A DNA stretch of 64,000 bases from an uncultured Collinsella sp. GTDB lineage: Bacteria > Actinomycetota > Coriobacteriia > Coriobacteriales > Coriobacteriaceae. This document shows positions 53,692 through 62,230 of this stretch, piece after piece (position 1 is the first letter of the stretch; each line of letters begins with the position of its first letter). Under the pieces are notes generated by a model. It had not been told where the DNA came from and did not search any database. It saw only the letters and a program-made list of their open reading frames with translations. The stretch covers positions 62,001 through 126,000 of the forward strand of contig UQOY01000002.1 of assembly GCA_900542825.1 (NCBI GenBank), in the 5' to 3' direction. The position numbers were made by a program, and so were the translations under genes.

Positions 53692-53730
53692 GCGGCGCGG
53701 AACCAGCCTCCCGCGCCGCTTTTCTTTTTT
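53692..53730 (+). terminator. terminator or attenuator between cysK and mnmA
   Basis: Stem GCGGCGCGG/CCGCGCCGC around a 10-base loop, then TTTTCTTTTTT, ending 30 bp before the mnmA start. The hexamer TACAAT at 53682-53687, just upstream, resembles a -10 box. If that is a promoter, the hairpin would act as an attenuator for mnmA; otherwise it terminates cysK. Confidence 0.75.
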
Positions 53731-53759
53731 GGCCACATGCCACCAAGGAGAACCTCCCC

Positions 53760-54860
53760 ATGCACAACAAGCGCGCACTCGTCGCCATGAGCGGCGGCGT
53801 TGATTCCAGCGTGACTGCCTATATGCTCAAGCGCCAGGGCTACGAATGCGTCGGCGCCACCATGCGCCTCACCTGCCCCGCACCCGACCCCGCCACGGGC
53901 ATGAGCAAAGTCGACCGCGACATCGCCGATGCAAAGGCCGTCGCCGAGCGCCTGGGGATACCCCACCATGTGCTCGACCTGCAGCAGACCTTCGACCGCA
54001 ACGTTATCGAGCGCTTCGTGACCGCCTACCAGAAGGGGTTGACGCCCAACCCGTGCATCATCTGCAACCGTCATATTAAGTTTGGCGCGCTGCTCGATGC
54101 GGCGCTGGACATGGGCTGCGACTACATCGCCACAGGCCACTACGCAAAGACGAGCCAGGCGTCCGACGGAACCTGGCAGCTGCACCGCGGCGAGGACTCC
54201 AAGAAGGACCAAAGCTACTTTTTGTATTCGCTCACGCAAGAGCGTCTGGCACGCACAATCTTTCCGCTGGCTGGGCTGGACAAAGAGCGCGACGTGCGCC
54301 GCATTGCCGCCGAGCAGGGCTTCATAAACGCCAAGAAGGCCGAGAGCGAGGATATCTGCTTTATCGCGGACGGCGACTACGCGGGCTATATCGAGCGCCG
54401 CTGCGGGCATCCCGCGACACCAGGCGATATCGTATGGCGCGACGGCAACGTGGTCGGACGCCACAACGGCGCGCTGCGCTACACCATCGGCCAGCGCAAG
54501 GGCCTGGGCGTCGCGATGGCGCATCCCGTGTACGTAACGGGCATCGATGCCGCCAACAACATTGTGCATCTGGGCGAGGCCGAGGACCTAACCGCCACGG
54601 CGCTCACGGCCAACGACTGGATCTGGAGCGCCCCTGCCGACCGCATGGAGGCGGAGCTCGCATCTGGCGGCATTCGCGTGGGCGCCAAGTACCGCTATCG
54701 TCAGAAAGACCAGGCAGCGACCCTTACACGTGGCGAAGACGGGCAAATGCTGCTAACTTTTGACGAGCCACAGCGAGCCATCGCCCCCGGCCAGGCCGTC
54801 GTCGTCTACCACGGCGACGTCGTCTTGGGCGGCGGTACCGTGACCGGCACCATCAAGTAG
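53760..54860 (+). CDS. mnmA: tRNA 2-thiouridylase MnmA
   Basis: 366 residues behind AAGGAGAACC. It thiolates U34 of tRNA Lys, Glu and Gln. The adenylation P-loop AMSGGVDSSVTAYML is near residue 10. The catalytic Cys are in NPCIICNRHIKF (~residue 100) and SEDICFIADGDY (~200). The C-terminal OB-like domain (KYRYRQKDQAATLTRGEDG) is complete. Placement after cysK links cysteine supply to thiolation, although no desulfurase gene is next to it. Confidence 0.96.
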   Translation: MHNKRALVAMSGGVDSSVTAYMLKRQGYECVGATMRLTCPAPDPATGMSKVDRDIADAKAVAERLGIPHHVLDLQQTFDRNVIERFVTAYQKGLTPNPCIICNRHIKFGALLDAALDMGCDYIATGHYAKTSQASDGTWQLHRGEDSKKDQSYFLYSLTQERLARTIFPLAGLDKERDVRRIAAEQGFINAKKAESEDICFIADGDYAGYIERRCGHPATPGDIVWRDGNVVGRHNGALRYTIGQRKGLGVAMAHPVYVTGIDAANNIVHLGEAEDLTATALTANDWIWSAPADRMEAELASGGIRVGAKYRYRQKDQAATLTRGEDGQMLLTFDEPQRAIAPGQAVVVYHGDVVLGGGTVTGTIK

Positions 54861-54877
54861 CCCCATCCCCTTCATAA

Positions 54878-54942
54878 GTTGCGGTGAAATAGGGACTGTT
54901 TAAGCGTTTAAAACCGCCAAACAGTCCCTATTTCACCGCAAC
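54878..54942. repeat. palindromic repeat family B, copy 2
   Basis: Perfect 24-bp inverted arms (54878-54901 and 54919-54942), beginning GTTGCGGTGAAATAGGGACT, around AAGCGTTTAAAACCGCC. It lies between the convergent mnmA and M42 peptidase genes and may also terminate both. It shares the arm sequence with 43743-43810. Confidence 0.9.
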
Positions 54943-55015
54943 GCACAAGAGCACCCCCGCCGGCAACGTTATACCGGCTAGGACGCTCTTAACTTGCCAC
55001 GCGCTATAAATGCGC

Positions 55016-56035
55016 CTAGCGCTGCACGTAGGCGCGAACCAGCTCGTAGGTATTGCGCACACCGTCGATGTGGCTGCGCTCGTAGTTGTGGCTCGCGTAC
55101 ACGCCGGGACCGATCAGGCCGTGACGGATGTCGTAGCCGGCAGAGAGTGTGGCCTCGACGTCCGAGCCGTAATGCGGGTACACGTCGATGGCGTAATCGA
55201 GCTCCAGCTCGCGCGCGATATTGGACAGTGTGGTCACCAGATCGTAGTTATAGGGGCCACCCGAATCCTTGGCGCAAATCGACACCATGCGCTCGGTGCA
55301 GCCCAGGTCGTCACCCACGCAGCCCATGTCCACGCTGATCATCTCGCGCGTATCAGCCGGCACAAAGGCACCGCCGTGGCCAACCTCCTCGTACACCGTA
55401 AAGAGCAGCGAAACCTTGCGCGAAAGGGTCACCTCGCCGTCAGCAACGGCGCGGGCCAGACCCAGCAGAATCGACGCCGACAGTTTGTCATCCAGGAAGC
55501 GACTCTTGATGTAGCCGCTTTCCGTCACCGTGGTACGCGGATCCATAGCGATGATATCGCCCGTCTGAATGCCCAGCTCAAGCACGTCGTCCTTGCTGTC
55601 AACGTTCTCGTCGAGCAGGATTTCCATGTTCTTCTCGATGGTCTTGACCGGCTCGTCGGCCACGTGCGCCGAAGGCTCGGTGTTGAGGACCACACCCGTG
55701 TACACATTGCCATCGCGCGTATAAACGGTGCAGTTCTCGCCATCGGCCGTAGACCACTGGTGCCCACCAAGCGTCGTGGGACGCAGGCGGCCATTGTCCT
55801 TAATGGAACGCACCATGGCGCCCAGGGTGTCGACATGGCTGGCCAACACCAGCGGCTCGCCCTCGCCGCCAAGCTCAACCAGCACGTTGCCCTTATTGGA
55901 ACGCTCGGGGCCAAAGCCCATATCACGCAACGTTTCCATTAGATAATCAGTCGCCGCACGGGTATAGCCCGTAGGCGAAGCAATCGAGGTAAGCGCCTTC
56001 AACTGGTCAGTAATATAGGAGAGCGTAGAATCCAT
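55016..56035 (-). CDS. M42 family metallopeptidase (glutamyl aminopeptidase type)
   Basis: 339 residues from ATG 56035 (MDSTLSYITDQLKALTSIASPTGYT). Di-metal aminopeptidase that usually forms large tetrahedral assemblies. The ligands are readable: His in LVLASHVDTLG, the Asp in SRFLDDKLSASILLG, the Glu pair in TVYEEVGHGG, Asp in SVDMGCVGDD and the C-terminal His in VYASHNYERSHIDG. Length fits. The longer in-frame extension to 56302 runs through a palindromic repeat and is not used. Confidence 0.93.
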   Translation of the reverse strand: MDSTLSYITDQLKALTSIASPTGYTRAATDYLMETLRDMGFGPERSNKGNVLVELGGEGEPLVLASHVDTLGAMVRSIKDNGRLRPTTLGGHQWSTADGENCTVYTRDGNVYTGVVLNTEPSAHVADEPVKTIEKNMEILLDENVDSKDDVLELGIQTGDIIAMDPRTTVTESGYIKSRFLDDKLSASILLGLARAVADGEVTLSRKVSLLFTVYEEVGHGGAFVPADTREMISVDMGCVGDDLGCTERMVSICAKDSGGPYNYDLVTTLSNIARELELDYAIDVYPHYGSDVEATLSAGYDIRHGLIGPGVYASHNYERSHIDGVRNTYELVRAYVQR

Positions 56036-56163
56036 CTTGGACACCAAAGTCACCCTTTCATATCGAATTAAACCCACAGCAACAATACCACCGCGAATCA
56101 TCTTTTTACCTTGCGAGATGACCCATCGAGCTCCCCAGAACTGCGCCAGCCACGATAACGAGC

Positions 56164-56296
56164 CGGCGGGCCCCCTGCCCGTTAGCCCCGCAATCTTTCC
56201 GCAGGACGGAGGAAGCCCCCGCCACACGAAGTGCGCAGCGGGGGCTTCCGACATGTCCGAGGACGATTGCGGGGCTAACGGGCAGGGAGCCCGCCG
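56164..56296. repeat. nested GC-rich palindrome (family C)
   Basis: Outer arms 56164-56195 and 56265-56296 are inverted copies matching at 31 of 32 bases, containing CTGCCCGTTAGCCCCGCAAT. Inside, GGAAGCCCCCGC (56211-56222) pairs perfectly with 56238-56249. The element fills the gap between fucO and the M42 gene, 7 bp past the fucO stop, and could terminate fucO. No second copy is in the window. Confidence 0.85.
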
Positions 56297-56303
56297 AACC
56301 AAG

Positions 56304-57470
56304 TTAGGCAGCCGGGCAGATCTTCTTGAAGAGCTCGATGACGTCGTCGAGCGTCGCCTCGCGCGGGTTGCCCGGGAAGCAGGCGTCGGCCATGGCGTCC
56401 TTGGCCAGGACCTCGATCTCGTCGGCCTTCATGGCCTCGCAGACGTGCGGGATGTTCACGTCGGCAGAGAGCTGCTTGACGGCGGCGATAGCGGCGTCGG
56501 CAGCCTCGTCGGTGCTCATGCCCGTGGTGTCAACGCCCATGGCGACGGCGACCTTGGCCAGGCGCTCGGTGCAAACCGGCTTGTTGAACTCCATGGCGAT
56601 CGGCAGCAGCATGGCGCAGGCGACGCCGTGCGGGGTGTCGTAGTGAGCGGACAGGGTATGAGCCATGGCGTGGTCGATGCCCAGGCCGACGTTGGAGAAG
56701 CCCATGCCGGCGACATACTGGCCAAGAGCCATGCCCTCGCGGCCAGAGCCGGGCTGACCGGACTTGGCCTCGGCGACAGAGTCGCGCAGGTTCTCGCTGA
56801 TCAGCTTGATAGCCTCAAAGTGGAACATGTCGGAGAGCTCCCAAGCGCCCTTGGTGGTGTAGCCCTCGATGGCGTGGGTCAGAGCGTCCATGCCGGTGGA
56901 AGCGGTCAGGCCGGCGGGCATGGAAGCCATCATGTCGGGGTCGACGACGGCGACCTCGGGAGCGTCGTTGGTGTCGACGCACACGAACTTGCGGACCTTC
57001 TCGGGGTCGGTGATGACGTAGTTGATGGTCACCTCAGCAGCGGTACCGGCGGTCGTCGGCACGGCGATGGTGAACACGGCGTGGTTCTTAGTGGGAGCAA
57101 CGCCCTCGAGGCTGCGGACATCGGCGAACTCGGGGTTGTTGATGATGATGCCGATAGCCTTGGCGGTGTCCATGGAGGAGCCACCACCGATGGTCACGAT
57201 AGCGTCAGCCTCGGCGGCCTTGAAGGCCTCGACGCCGTCCTTGACGTTCTGGATAGTGGGGTTGGGCTTGATCTCGGAGTAGAGGCTCCAAGCAATGCCG
57301 GCAGCGTCGAGCTCGTCGGTCACCTTAGCGGTAACGCCAAACTTGACCAGATCGGGGTCGGAGCAGACGAAGATCTTCTTGTAGCCGCGACGCTGGAGCT
57401 CGCCGGGGATCTCCTTGATGGCGCCGGAACCATGATAAGAAATAGTGTTGAGAACGAAACGATTAGCCAT
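56304..57470 (-). CDS. fucO: lactaldehyde reductase / iron-containing alcohol dehydrogenase (FucO-like)
   Basis: 388 residues from ATG 57470 with GGGAGG upstream. It reduces lactaldehyde to 1,2-propanediol with NADH, as in fucose and rhamnose fermentation. Matches to FucO by eye are long: NNPEFADVRSLEG, TTAGTAAEVTINYVITD, KFVCVD, DALTHAIEGY, GQYVAGMGFSNVGLG and TPHGVACA. NAD motif GGGSSMDTAKAIG is present. The iron ligands are in the DALTHAIEG and DHAMAHTLSAHYDTPHG segments. Assignment to FucO over other group III alcohol dehydrogenases is based on this similarity; no fucose genes are nearby. Confidence 0.9.
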   Translation of the reverse strand: MANRFVLNTISYHGSGAIKEIPGELQRRGYKKIFVCSDPDLVKFGVTAKVTDELDAAGIAWSLYSEIKPNPTIQNVKDGVEAFKAAEADAIVTIGGGSSMDTAKAIGIIINNPEFADVRSLEGVAPTKNHAVFTIAVPTTAGTAAEVTINYVITDPEKVRKFVCVDTNDAPEVAVVDPDMMASMPAGLTASTGMDALTHAIEGYTTKGAWELSDMFHFEAIKLISENLRDSVAEAKSGQPGSGREGMALGQYVAGMGFSNVGLGIDHAMAHTLSAHYDTPHGVACAMLLPIAMEFNKPVCTERLAKVAVAMGVDTTGMSTDEAADAAIAAVKQLSADVNIPHVCEAMKADEIEVLAKDAMADACFPGNPREATLDDVIELFKKICPAA

Positions 57471-57569
57471 TGATAGCCTCCCATCGTGTGCGGGGCACCC
57501 ATTACGCCCCACGCTATGACTCCCATCCTAACGCTTTTGAAACAAAAAAACACGCGAGAACATCAAAAG

Positions 57570-57587
57570 TGTTAAAGCGTTTCAACA
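57570..57587. promoter_or_regulatory. imperfect dyad upstream of fucO, candidate operator
   Basis: TGTTAAAGCGTTTCAACA is an 18-bp palindrome with two mismatched pairs, about 100 bp before the start. The string AACGCTTTTGAAAC at 57528-57541 nearby is related in inverted orientation. The shape is similar to Rex or LacI-family sites, but it fits neither consensus exactly. Confidence 0.35.
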
Positions 57588-57617
57588 ACTGGTATCGAAA
57601 CCGCCTGGCCACTAAAC

Positions 57618-57647
57618 AAAAAAGGGGCGGCCGAGATGGCCGCCCCC
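57618..57647 (-). terminator. intrinsic terminator of the DUF1275 gene
   Basis: On the minus strand GGGGCGGCCA pairs with TGGCCGCCCC-type arms around TCTC, followed by TTTTTT. It lies 55 bp past the stop. Confidence 0.8.
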
Positions 57648-57701
57648 TCCCCATTATCGATCTATCTGACAAAGCGACTGCCCCCTTGCCGCATCCTGCC
57701 A

Positions 57702-58418
57702 CTATTTTTGGCAGGCGTCTTTCCAATCTTCGCAGGCGCGCTTCCAGCGAAAGCGCAAATCGCGCTCGCGGTCGATAAACATGATGGCAAACGCGACAAA
57801 CAGCAGCGCGCTCGCCACGACGATAGCGTGCAGCCCCATGCGCTCAATACACCAGTTGCCCAGCACGGCGCCAAACACAAAGGTAAAGATCACGCCAAAG
57901 TACAGCACGCCGTTTTCCAAAAAGCCGCGCTTGTGGGTGATGATGTAGTCGTCCACGTTTTGCAGCGCATTGCGCAGGTTACCGATGCACATGGTCGTGG
58001 CGATGCCGTGACCGTGGATCTTGCGGAAGCTCTCGACCTGCATACCGCAGGCAAATGAGGTAAGGCAGTTGGCAAGCAGGTTGAAATCGCCGCCCGGGAT
58101 AAAGCTCACGCCCAGCAAGATGACGGCTTCAAAGAACACCGTCACCTGGCGCCAGTGAATCACACTGCCAAACCGCTCGTGAACCAGGTCGGCAAGCATA
58201 ATGCCCACGGCAAACGACACCACAGGGAAGAAGTAGCGCCCCGCCAGCGCCCAGTTGCCCTCCGAGATGCTCACGCCCACGAGCAGGATGTTGCCCGTCT
58301 GCGCGTTGGCGAAAACATGGTCGCGCCCAATGTACGAATACACATCCATAAAGCCACCGGCGAGCGCCAAGATGATGCCCAGCTCAATAGATTCCGATAT
58401 CTGTTTGGCACGCTGCAT
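57702..58418 (-). CDS. DUF1275 (YoaK) family membrane protein
   Basis: 238 residues from ATG 58418, with AAGGAGG 9 bases upstream. Six hydrophobic segments. The family hallmark is FMDVYSYIGRDHVFANAQTGNILLVGVSI near residue 25, with the conserved AxxQTGN. The C-terminus is basic (RFRWKRACEDWKDACQK). Transport has been suggested for the family but the substrate is unknown. Confidence 0.88.
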   Translation of the reverse strand: MQRAKQISESIELGIILALAGGFMDVYSYIGRDHVFANAQTGNILLVGVSISEGNWALAGRYFFPVVSFAVGIMLADLVHERFGSVIHWRQVTVFFEAVILLGVSFIPGGDFNLLANCLTSFACGMQVESFRKIHGHGIATTMCIGNLRNALQNVDDYIITHKRGFLENGVLYFGVIFTFVFGAVLGNWCIERMGLHAIVVASALLFVAFAIMFIDRERDLRFRWKRACEDWKDACQK

Positions 58419-58686
58419 CGTCGTGCATCCTCCTTGTTGACGACCCTCTCGTGCGTTGGCGGAAACATAGCCGCCGTTCATACTGTAACCCATTGACAAC
58501 ATGGCGTGCGCGCGAGACGAGTTCCCCAACGCGCGGATACACAGTCTGGAAACAAACAGCGGACGCGGCGCCGACACCCGCATCGACGCGCCGATCCGCC
58601 AGCTCATGTACTCCACCAGTCTTTTTAGCCCCGTCCCAAAAAGACTGGTTACAATTACGTGCAGCATACAAACACCGGGAGGGATC

Positions 58687-60822
58687 GTGGCAAAAAAGCC
58701 TCAGCACGCTCAGAACAACCAGCGCAGTCAGCAGGGCAAACAGGGCCAGCAGCAAAAGCGTGGCGGCAAGGCCCAGGGCGGCCACGCCACTCATACCCCG
58801 GCAGCACCTGTCCGTCCCTGGCGTCCAGGCCGCGATAAGTTCCTCCCCGTCAGCCGCTCCGATATGGATGCGCGCGGCTGGGACCAGTGCGACTTTGTCT
58901 ACATCTGCGGTGACGCCTACGTGGACCATCCGAGCTTTGGCATGGCCATCATCAGCCGCGTGCTCGATGCGCACGGCTACAAGGTGGGTATCATCTGCCA
59001 GCCCGACTGGACCGACCCCGCCAGCATCACCGTGCTCGGCGAGCCGCGCCTGGGCTTTCTCGTCAGCGCCGGCAACATGGACTCCATGGTCAACCACTAT
59101 TCGGTGACCAAGCACCGCCGCCACACCGACGCCTATACCCCTGGTGGCGAGGAGGGGCGCCGTCCCAATCGTGCCGTCACGGTCTACGGCAACCTCATCC
59201 GCCAGACGTTCAAGGACGTTCCCATCATCATCGGCGGCATCGAGGCGAGCCTGCGCCGTCTGGCCCACTACGACTACTGGCAGGACAAGCTCAAGCGCTC
59301 GGTACTGCTCGACTCGGGCGCCGACATCCTCATCTACGGCATGGGCGAGCACGCGATCGTCGAGATCGCCGACGCGCTCGACGCGGGGCTGCCCGTCGAC
59401 CAGATCACCTATATCAACGGCACCGTCTACCGCACCAGCTCGCTCGACGAGGTCTACGACTACGATCTGCTGCCCAGCTGGGACGATCTTGCCGCCGACA
59501 AGCTCAACTACGCGCGCAGCTTTAACGTGCAGCAGCAGAATATGGACCCCATCACCGGGCATCGTCTGGTAGAGCCCTACCCCAACAGCGTCTATGTGGT
59601 GCAAAACCCGCCGTCGGCGACACTCACCACCGACGAGATGGACGAGGTGGCCGAACTCCCCTACGCACGCGATTGGCATCCCGACTACGACGCAGCAGGC
59701 GGCGTGCCGGCCTTTGCCGAAATCAAGTTTTCCATTAGCTCCAACCGCGGCTGTTTTGGCGAGTGCTCGTTTTGCGCCCTCACCTTTCACCAGGGCCGCG
59801 TGTTGCAGATGCGAAGCCACGACTCGATCATGCGCGAGGCCGAGCTGCTCACACGCGATCCCGAGTTTAAGGGCTATATCAACGACGTGGGCGGACCGAC
59901 GGCCAACTTTAGCCGCCCGGCCTGCGACAAGCAGCTCAAGCACGGCGTGTGCAAGAACAAGCGCTGCCTGTGGCCGAGCGTGTGCAAGAACATGGTGGTC
60001 GACGAGAGCGGCTACACGCAGCTGCTGCGCGACCTGCGCCAGCTGCCGGGCGTCAAGAAGGTCTTCGTCCGCAGCGGCATCCGCTTTGACTACACCATGG
60101 CCGACGCCTCGGACGAGTTTTTGCGCGAGCTGCTGGAGCACCATGTCTCGGGCCAGCTACGCGTAGCACCCGAGCACGTGAGCGACGCGGTGCTCTCCGT
60201 AATGGGCAAGCCGAGCCGAGCTGTCTACGACGCGTTCTGCCGTAAATTTGAACGCCTGAACCGCGAATACGGACTCAAGCAGTATGTGGTGCCGTATCTG
60301 ATCTCGAGCCATCCCGGCTCGACCATGAAGGAAGCCGTGGACCTTGCCGAGGCCGTTCGAGACATGGGCTACATGCCCGAGCAGGTGCAGGACTTCTACC
60401 CCACGCCGTCCACCATGTCGACGTGCATGTACTACACCGGCGTGGACCCGCGCACCATGGAGCCGATCTATGTAGCGCGCGACCCGCACGAGAAGGCCAT
60501 GCAGCGCGCGCTCATTCAGTATCGCAAGCCCGAGAACTACAAGCTGGTGCGCGAGGCGCTGGAAAAGGCCGGCCGCCGCGATCTGATCGGCTACACCAAG
60601 CATTGCCTGATTCGTCCCGTGCCGCCGCGCCCGGGCGAGACATCGGCCAGCGGCGGACACGGCACCGGCAAGAAGGGCGGCAAGCCGCACGGTGGCGCCG
60701 CCGGCAAGGGACCCAAGGGCAGCAAGGGCCACGGCGGCATGTCGCGCGCGCAGAACACCGCAGGCCGCAACCGTGCAGCTCAGGGGCGTCAGGGCGCTAA
60801 CGGAGGCGGGCGTCGCAACTAG
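58687..60822 (+). CDS. YgiQ family radical SAM protein
   Basis: 711 residues from GTG 58687, behind GGGAGGG; the longer frame to 58501 has no such site. Residues 1-~45 are basic Gln/Lys-rich. The YgiQ N-terminal domain contains the Cys-poor GMAIISRVLDAHGYKVGIICQPDW. The radical SAM cluster motif CFGECSFC is at residue ~360 in SISSNRGCFGECSFCALTFHQGR. The C-terminus (last ~60 residues) is Gly/Lys/Arg-rich, such as GGKPHGGAAGKGPKGSKG, and may bind RNA. The substrate is unknown. Its stop overlaps that of the convergent CPBP gene. Confidence 0.93.
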   Translation: MAKKPQHAQNNQRSQQGKQGQQQKRGGKAQGGHATHTPAAPVRPWRPGRDKFLPVSRSDMDARGWDQCDFVYICGDAYVDHPSFGMAIISRVLDAHGYKVGIICQPDWTDPASITVLGEPRLGFLVSAGNMDSMVNHYSVTKHRRHTDAYTPGGEEGRRPNRAVTVYGNLIRQTFKDVPIIIGGIEASLRRLAHYDYWQDKLKRSVLLDSGADILIYGMGEHAIVEIADALDAGLPVDQITYINGTVYRTSSLDEVYDYDLLPSWDDLAADKLNYARSFNVQQQNMDPITGHRLVEPYPNSVYVVQNPPSATLTTDEMDEVAELPYARDWHPDYDAAGGVPAFAEIKFSISSNRGCFGECSFCALTFHQGRVLQMRSHDSIMREAELLTRDPEFKGYINDVGGPTANFSRPACDKQLKHGVCKNKRCLWPSVCKNMVVDESGYTQLLRDLRQLPGVKKVFVRSGIRFDYTMADASDEFLRELLEHHVSGQLRVAPEHVSDAVLSVMGKPSRAVYDAFCRKFERLNREYGLKQYVVPYLISSHPGSTMKEAVDLAEAVRDMGYMPEQVQDFYPTPSTMSTCMYYTGVDPRTMEPIYVARDPHEKAMQRALIQYRKPENYKLVREALEKAGRRDLIGYTKHCLIRPVPPRPGETSASGGHGTGKKGGKPHGGAAGKGPKGSKGHGGMSRAQNTAGRNRAAQGRQGANGGGRRN

Positions 60823-61730
60823 GGCAGCGGTGCGCTCGCTGCGTCCATCCCGCACGCGTGGCGCAGTGAGCGCATCGCCTCAACGAGGATGACGCCGGCG
60901 ATAGCGACCGTAATTGTCACGTCGAGCGGCGTGTTCACAAACCACAGCAGGGCCATGAGGTATGACCCGGCGTTAAAGGCAAAGTGCAGCAGGATCGTGT
61001 AGCGGAGCTTTCCGGTGGTCACGAGCACCCAGCCAAAAATGAGGCCGGCAGCGCCCGCATAGCAGCCCTGTACCCAATTCATGTGCATAAAGCCGAAGAC
61101 CACCGCCTGCAACACGATTGCCGCGGCGACGCCCCAGGTACTCGGAGCTGCCCAGGGCACTATGGCGCCGTCTTGCGCCCGCGCACGGCGCCGGCGCTTC
61201 CAGAGCGGACGGCACTGTGGATTAAACGCACGCAGCGAAAATTCAAAGATAACGCCGCGCACCAGGAGCTCTTCGCAAAACGGCGCACCGAGCACCGTGG
61301 TCAGGACGGCAAGAAGGTTGGTATCGCCCATGCCCGTTTCCTCGACGAGCTCACTATAGTCTGCCGCGACCTCGGGCAGCAGCGACAGCACGCCATCGCA
61401 CAGGTAGCTAATGACCACCTGCATGGATAGACCGATCACGACAACGCAGACAATGCGCTTCCATGCAGCACTTGCTCCCCCACCGAGCTGGCGCTCACCT
61501 TGCCGGCGCGCCAGGAAGGAGCGCGGCCACAGATAGCGCCACCACAGCAGCGCCATCAAAAACGACGCCGTCTGAGCGGCGGCCTGGAACCATTGGATAT
61601 CGAGATTGTCGATCGGATAGCCCGTCAGCACCGATACGGCATCGAGAACTGAAAACAGAACCACGCTCAGGGTTATATCGGCAGCGACAACGCCAAAACA
61701 GGCAAGCGCCCAAATCATCGCATTGAGCAT
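60819..61730 (-). CDS. CPBP family intramembrane metalloprotease
   Basis: 303 residues from ATG 61730, with GAGGAGG upstream; the 428-residue frame extends too far. Several membrane helices. The ABI/CPBP motifs are GAPFCEELLVRGVIFEF (EExxxR), VFGFMHMNWVQG (FxxxH) and HFAFNAGSYLMALLWF (HxxxN). Such proteases may process membrane or peptide substrates, including prenylated or bacteriocin-related ones. Convergent with ygiQ with 4 bp overlap of stops. Confidence 0.9.
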   Translation of the reverse strand: MLNAMIWALACFGVVAADITLSVVLFSVLDAVSVLTGYPIDNLDIQWFQAAAQTASFLMALLWWRYLWPRSFLARRQGERQLGGGASAAWKRIVCVVVIGLSMQVVISYLCDGVLSLLPEVAADYSELVEETGMGDTNLLAVLTTVLGAPFCEELLVRGVIFEFSLRAFNPQCRPLWKRRRRARAQDGAIVPWAAPSTWGVAAAIVLQAVVFGFMHMNWVQGCYAGAAGLIFGWVLVTTGKLRYTILLHFAFNAGSYLMALLWFVNTPLDVTITVAIAGVILVEAMRSLRHACGMDAASAPLP

Positions 61731-61786
61731 GCCAACCTCCTCAAAACCGTTCCCTAGTTCTACCACAACTCGGCAGAGAGCTGATT

Positions 61787-61813
61787 CCATGGGGACGGAG
61801 GAAAACGGATCAC
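61787..61813. repeat. palindromic repeat family A, single arm
   Basis: CCATGGGGACGGAGGAAAAC then GGATCAC, one arm only with no inverted partner nearby. It touches the stop codon of the RelB-like gene. A direct copy is at 62184. Confidence 0.75.
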
Positions 61814-62014
61814 TTATTGATGAGAATCGGGTGTAGTGCCAAAGGCCCCGTTGGGCGAAATGTCGAACGGGAAGGTGCCGCAGCGATTGAATGCGGCGAT
61901 AAACATGCGGATGGCGTTGGACGGCGTGGTGCCCACGAGCTGGGTTGCCGCCGCGAAGGCCGCCTTTTCCTCGGGCAAGACCTTCGCAACAACCGGGGTC
62001 ATGTGTTCTGCCAT
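61814..62014 (-). CDS. RelB/DinJ-like antitoxin-type protein without visible toxin
   Basis: 66 residues from ATG 62014 behind AAAAAGGAAG. The N-terminal ribbon and helix pattern (VVAKVLPEEKAAFAAATQLVGTTPSNAIRMFIAAF) resembles the RelB/DinJ family, in which the beta strand contacts DNA. The C-terminal PFDISPNGAFGTTPDSHQ resembles the toxin-binding tail. No RelE/YafQ-like toxin frame is adjacent. The gene is bracketed by direct half copies of repeat A. Confidence 0.75.
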   Translation of the reverse strand: MAEHMTPVVAKVLPEEKAAFAAATQLVGTTPSNAIRMFIAAFNRCGTFPFDISPNGAFGTTPDSHQ

Positions 62015-62183
62015 GGCGCTTCCTTTTTGAAACGACGGTGGTGCGGATAGATGCGGGCCGCGCGGCTGGGCGACGGGCTGTGAAGGCAACCCGATTGGCC
62101 CGCATCTGGAGTATGTTTCTACGGCGTTGGTATTACTTGGTAATCCTAAGTATTACCCCGCAGATAGAATACCATACCCGACC

Positions 62184-62210
62184 CTATGGGGACGGAGAAA
62201 AAACGGATTA
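62184..62210. repeat. palindromic repeat family A, diverged single arm
   Basis: CTATGGGGACGGAGAAAAAA then CGGATTA, same orientation as the copy at 61787. Two substitutions and an extra A distinguish it from the core. Confidence 0.65.
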
Positions 62211-62230
62211 TTATGTTGCTGGGTAAGTAT

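Noticed and set aside
52533..54569. 678-codon frame antisense to cysK and mnmA
   Set aside because: It mirrors two certain genes, spans their intergenic region and terminator, and shows skewed Val/Ala/Gly/His composition typical of antisense shadows.
56037..57473. 478-codon frame antisense to fucO
   Set aside because: The frame includes the nested palindrome and mirrors FucO. No domain evidence.
62015..62230. RelE-like toxin next to the RelB-like gene
   Set aside because: No frame of suitable length or RelE-type motif is found on either side before the next genes.
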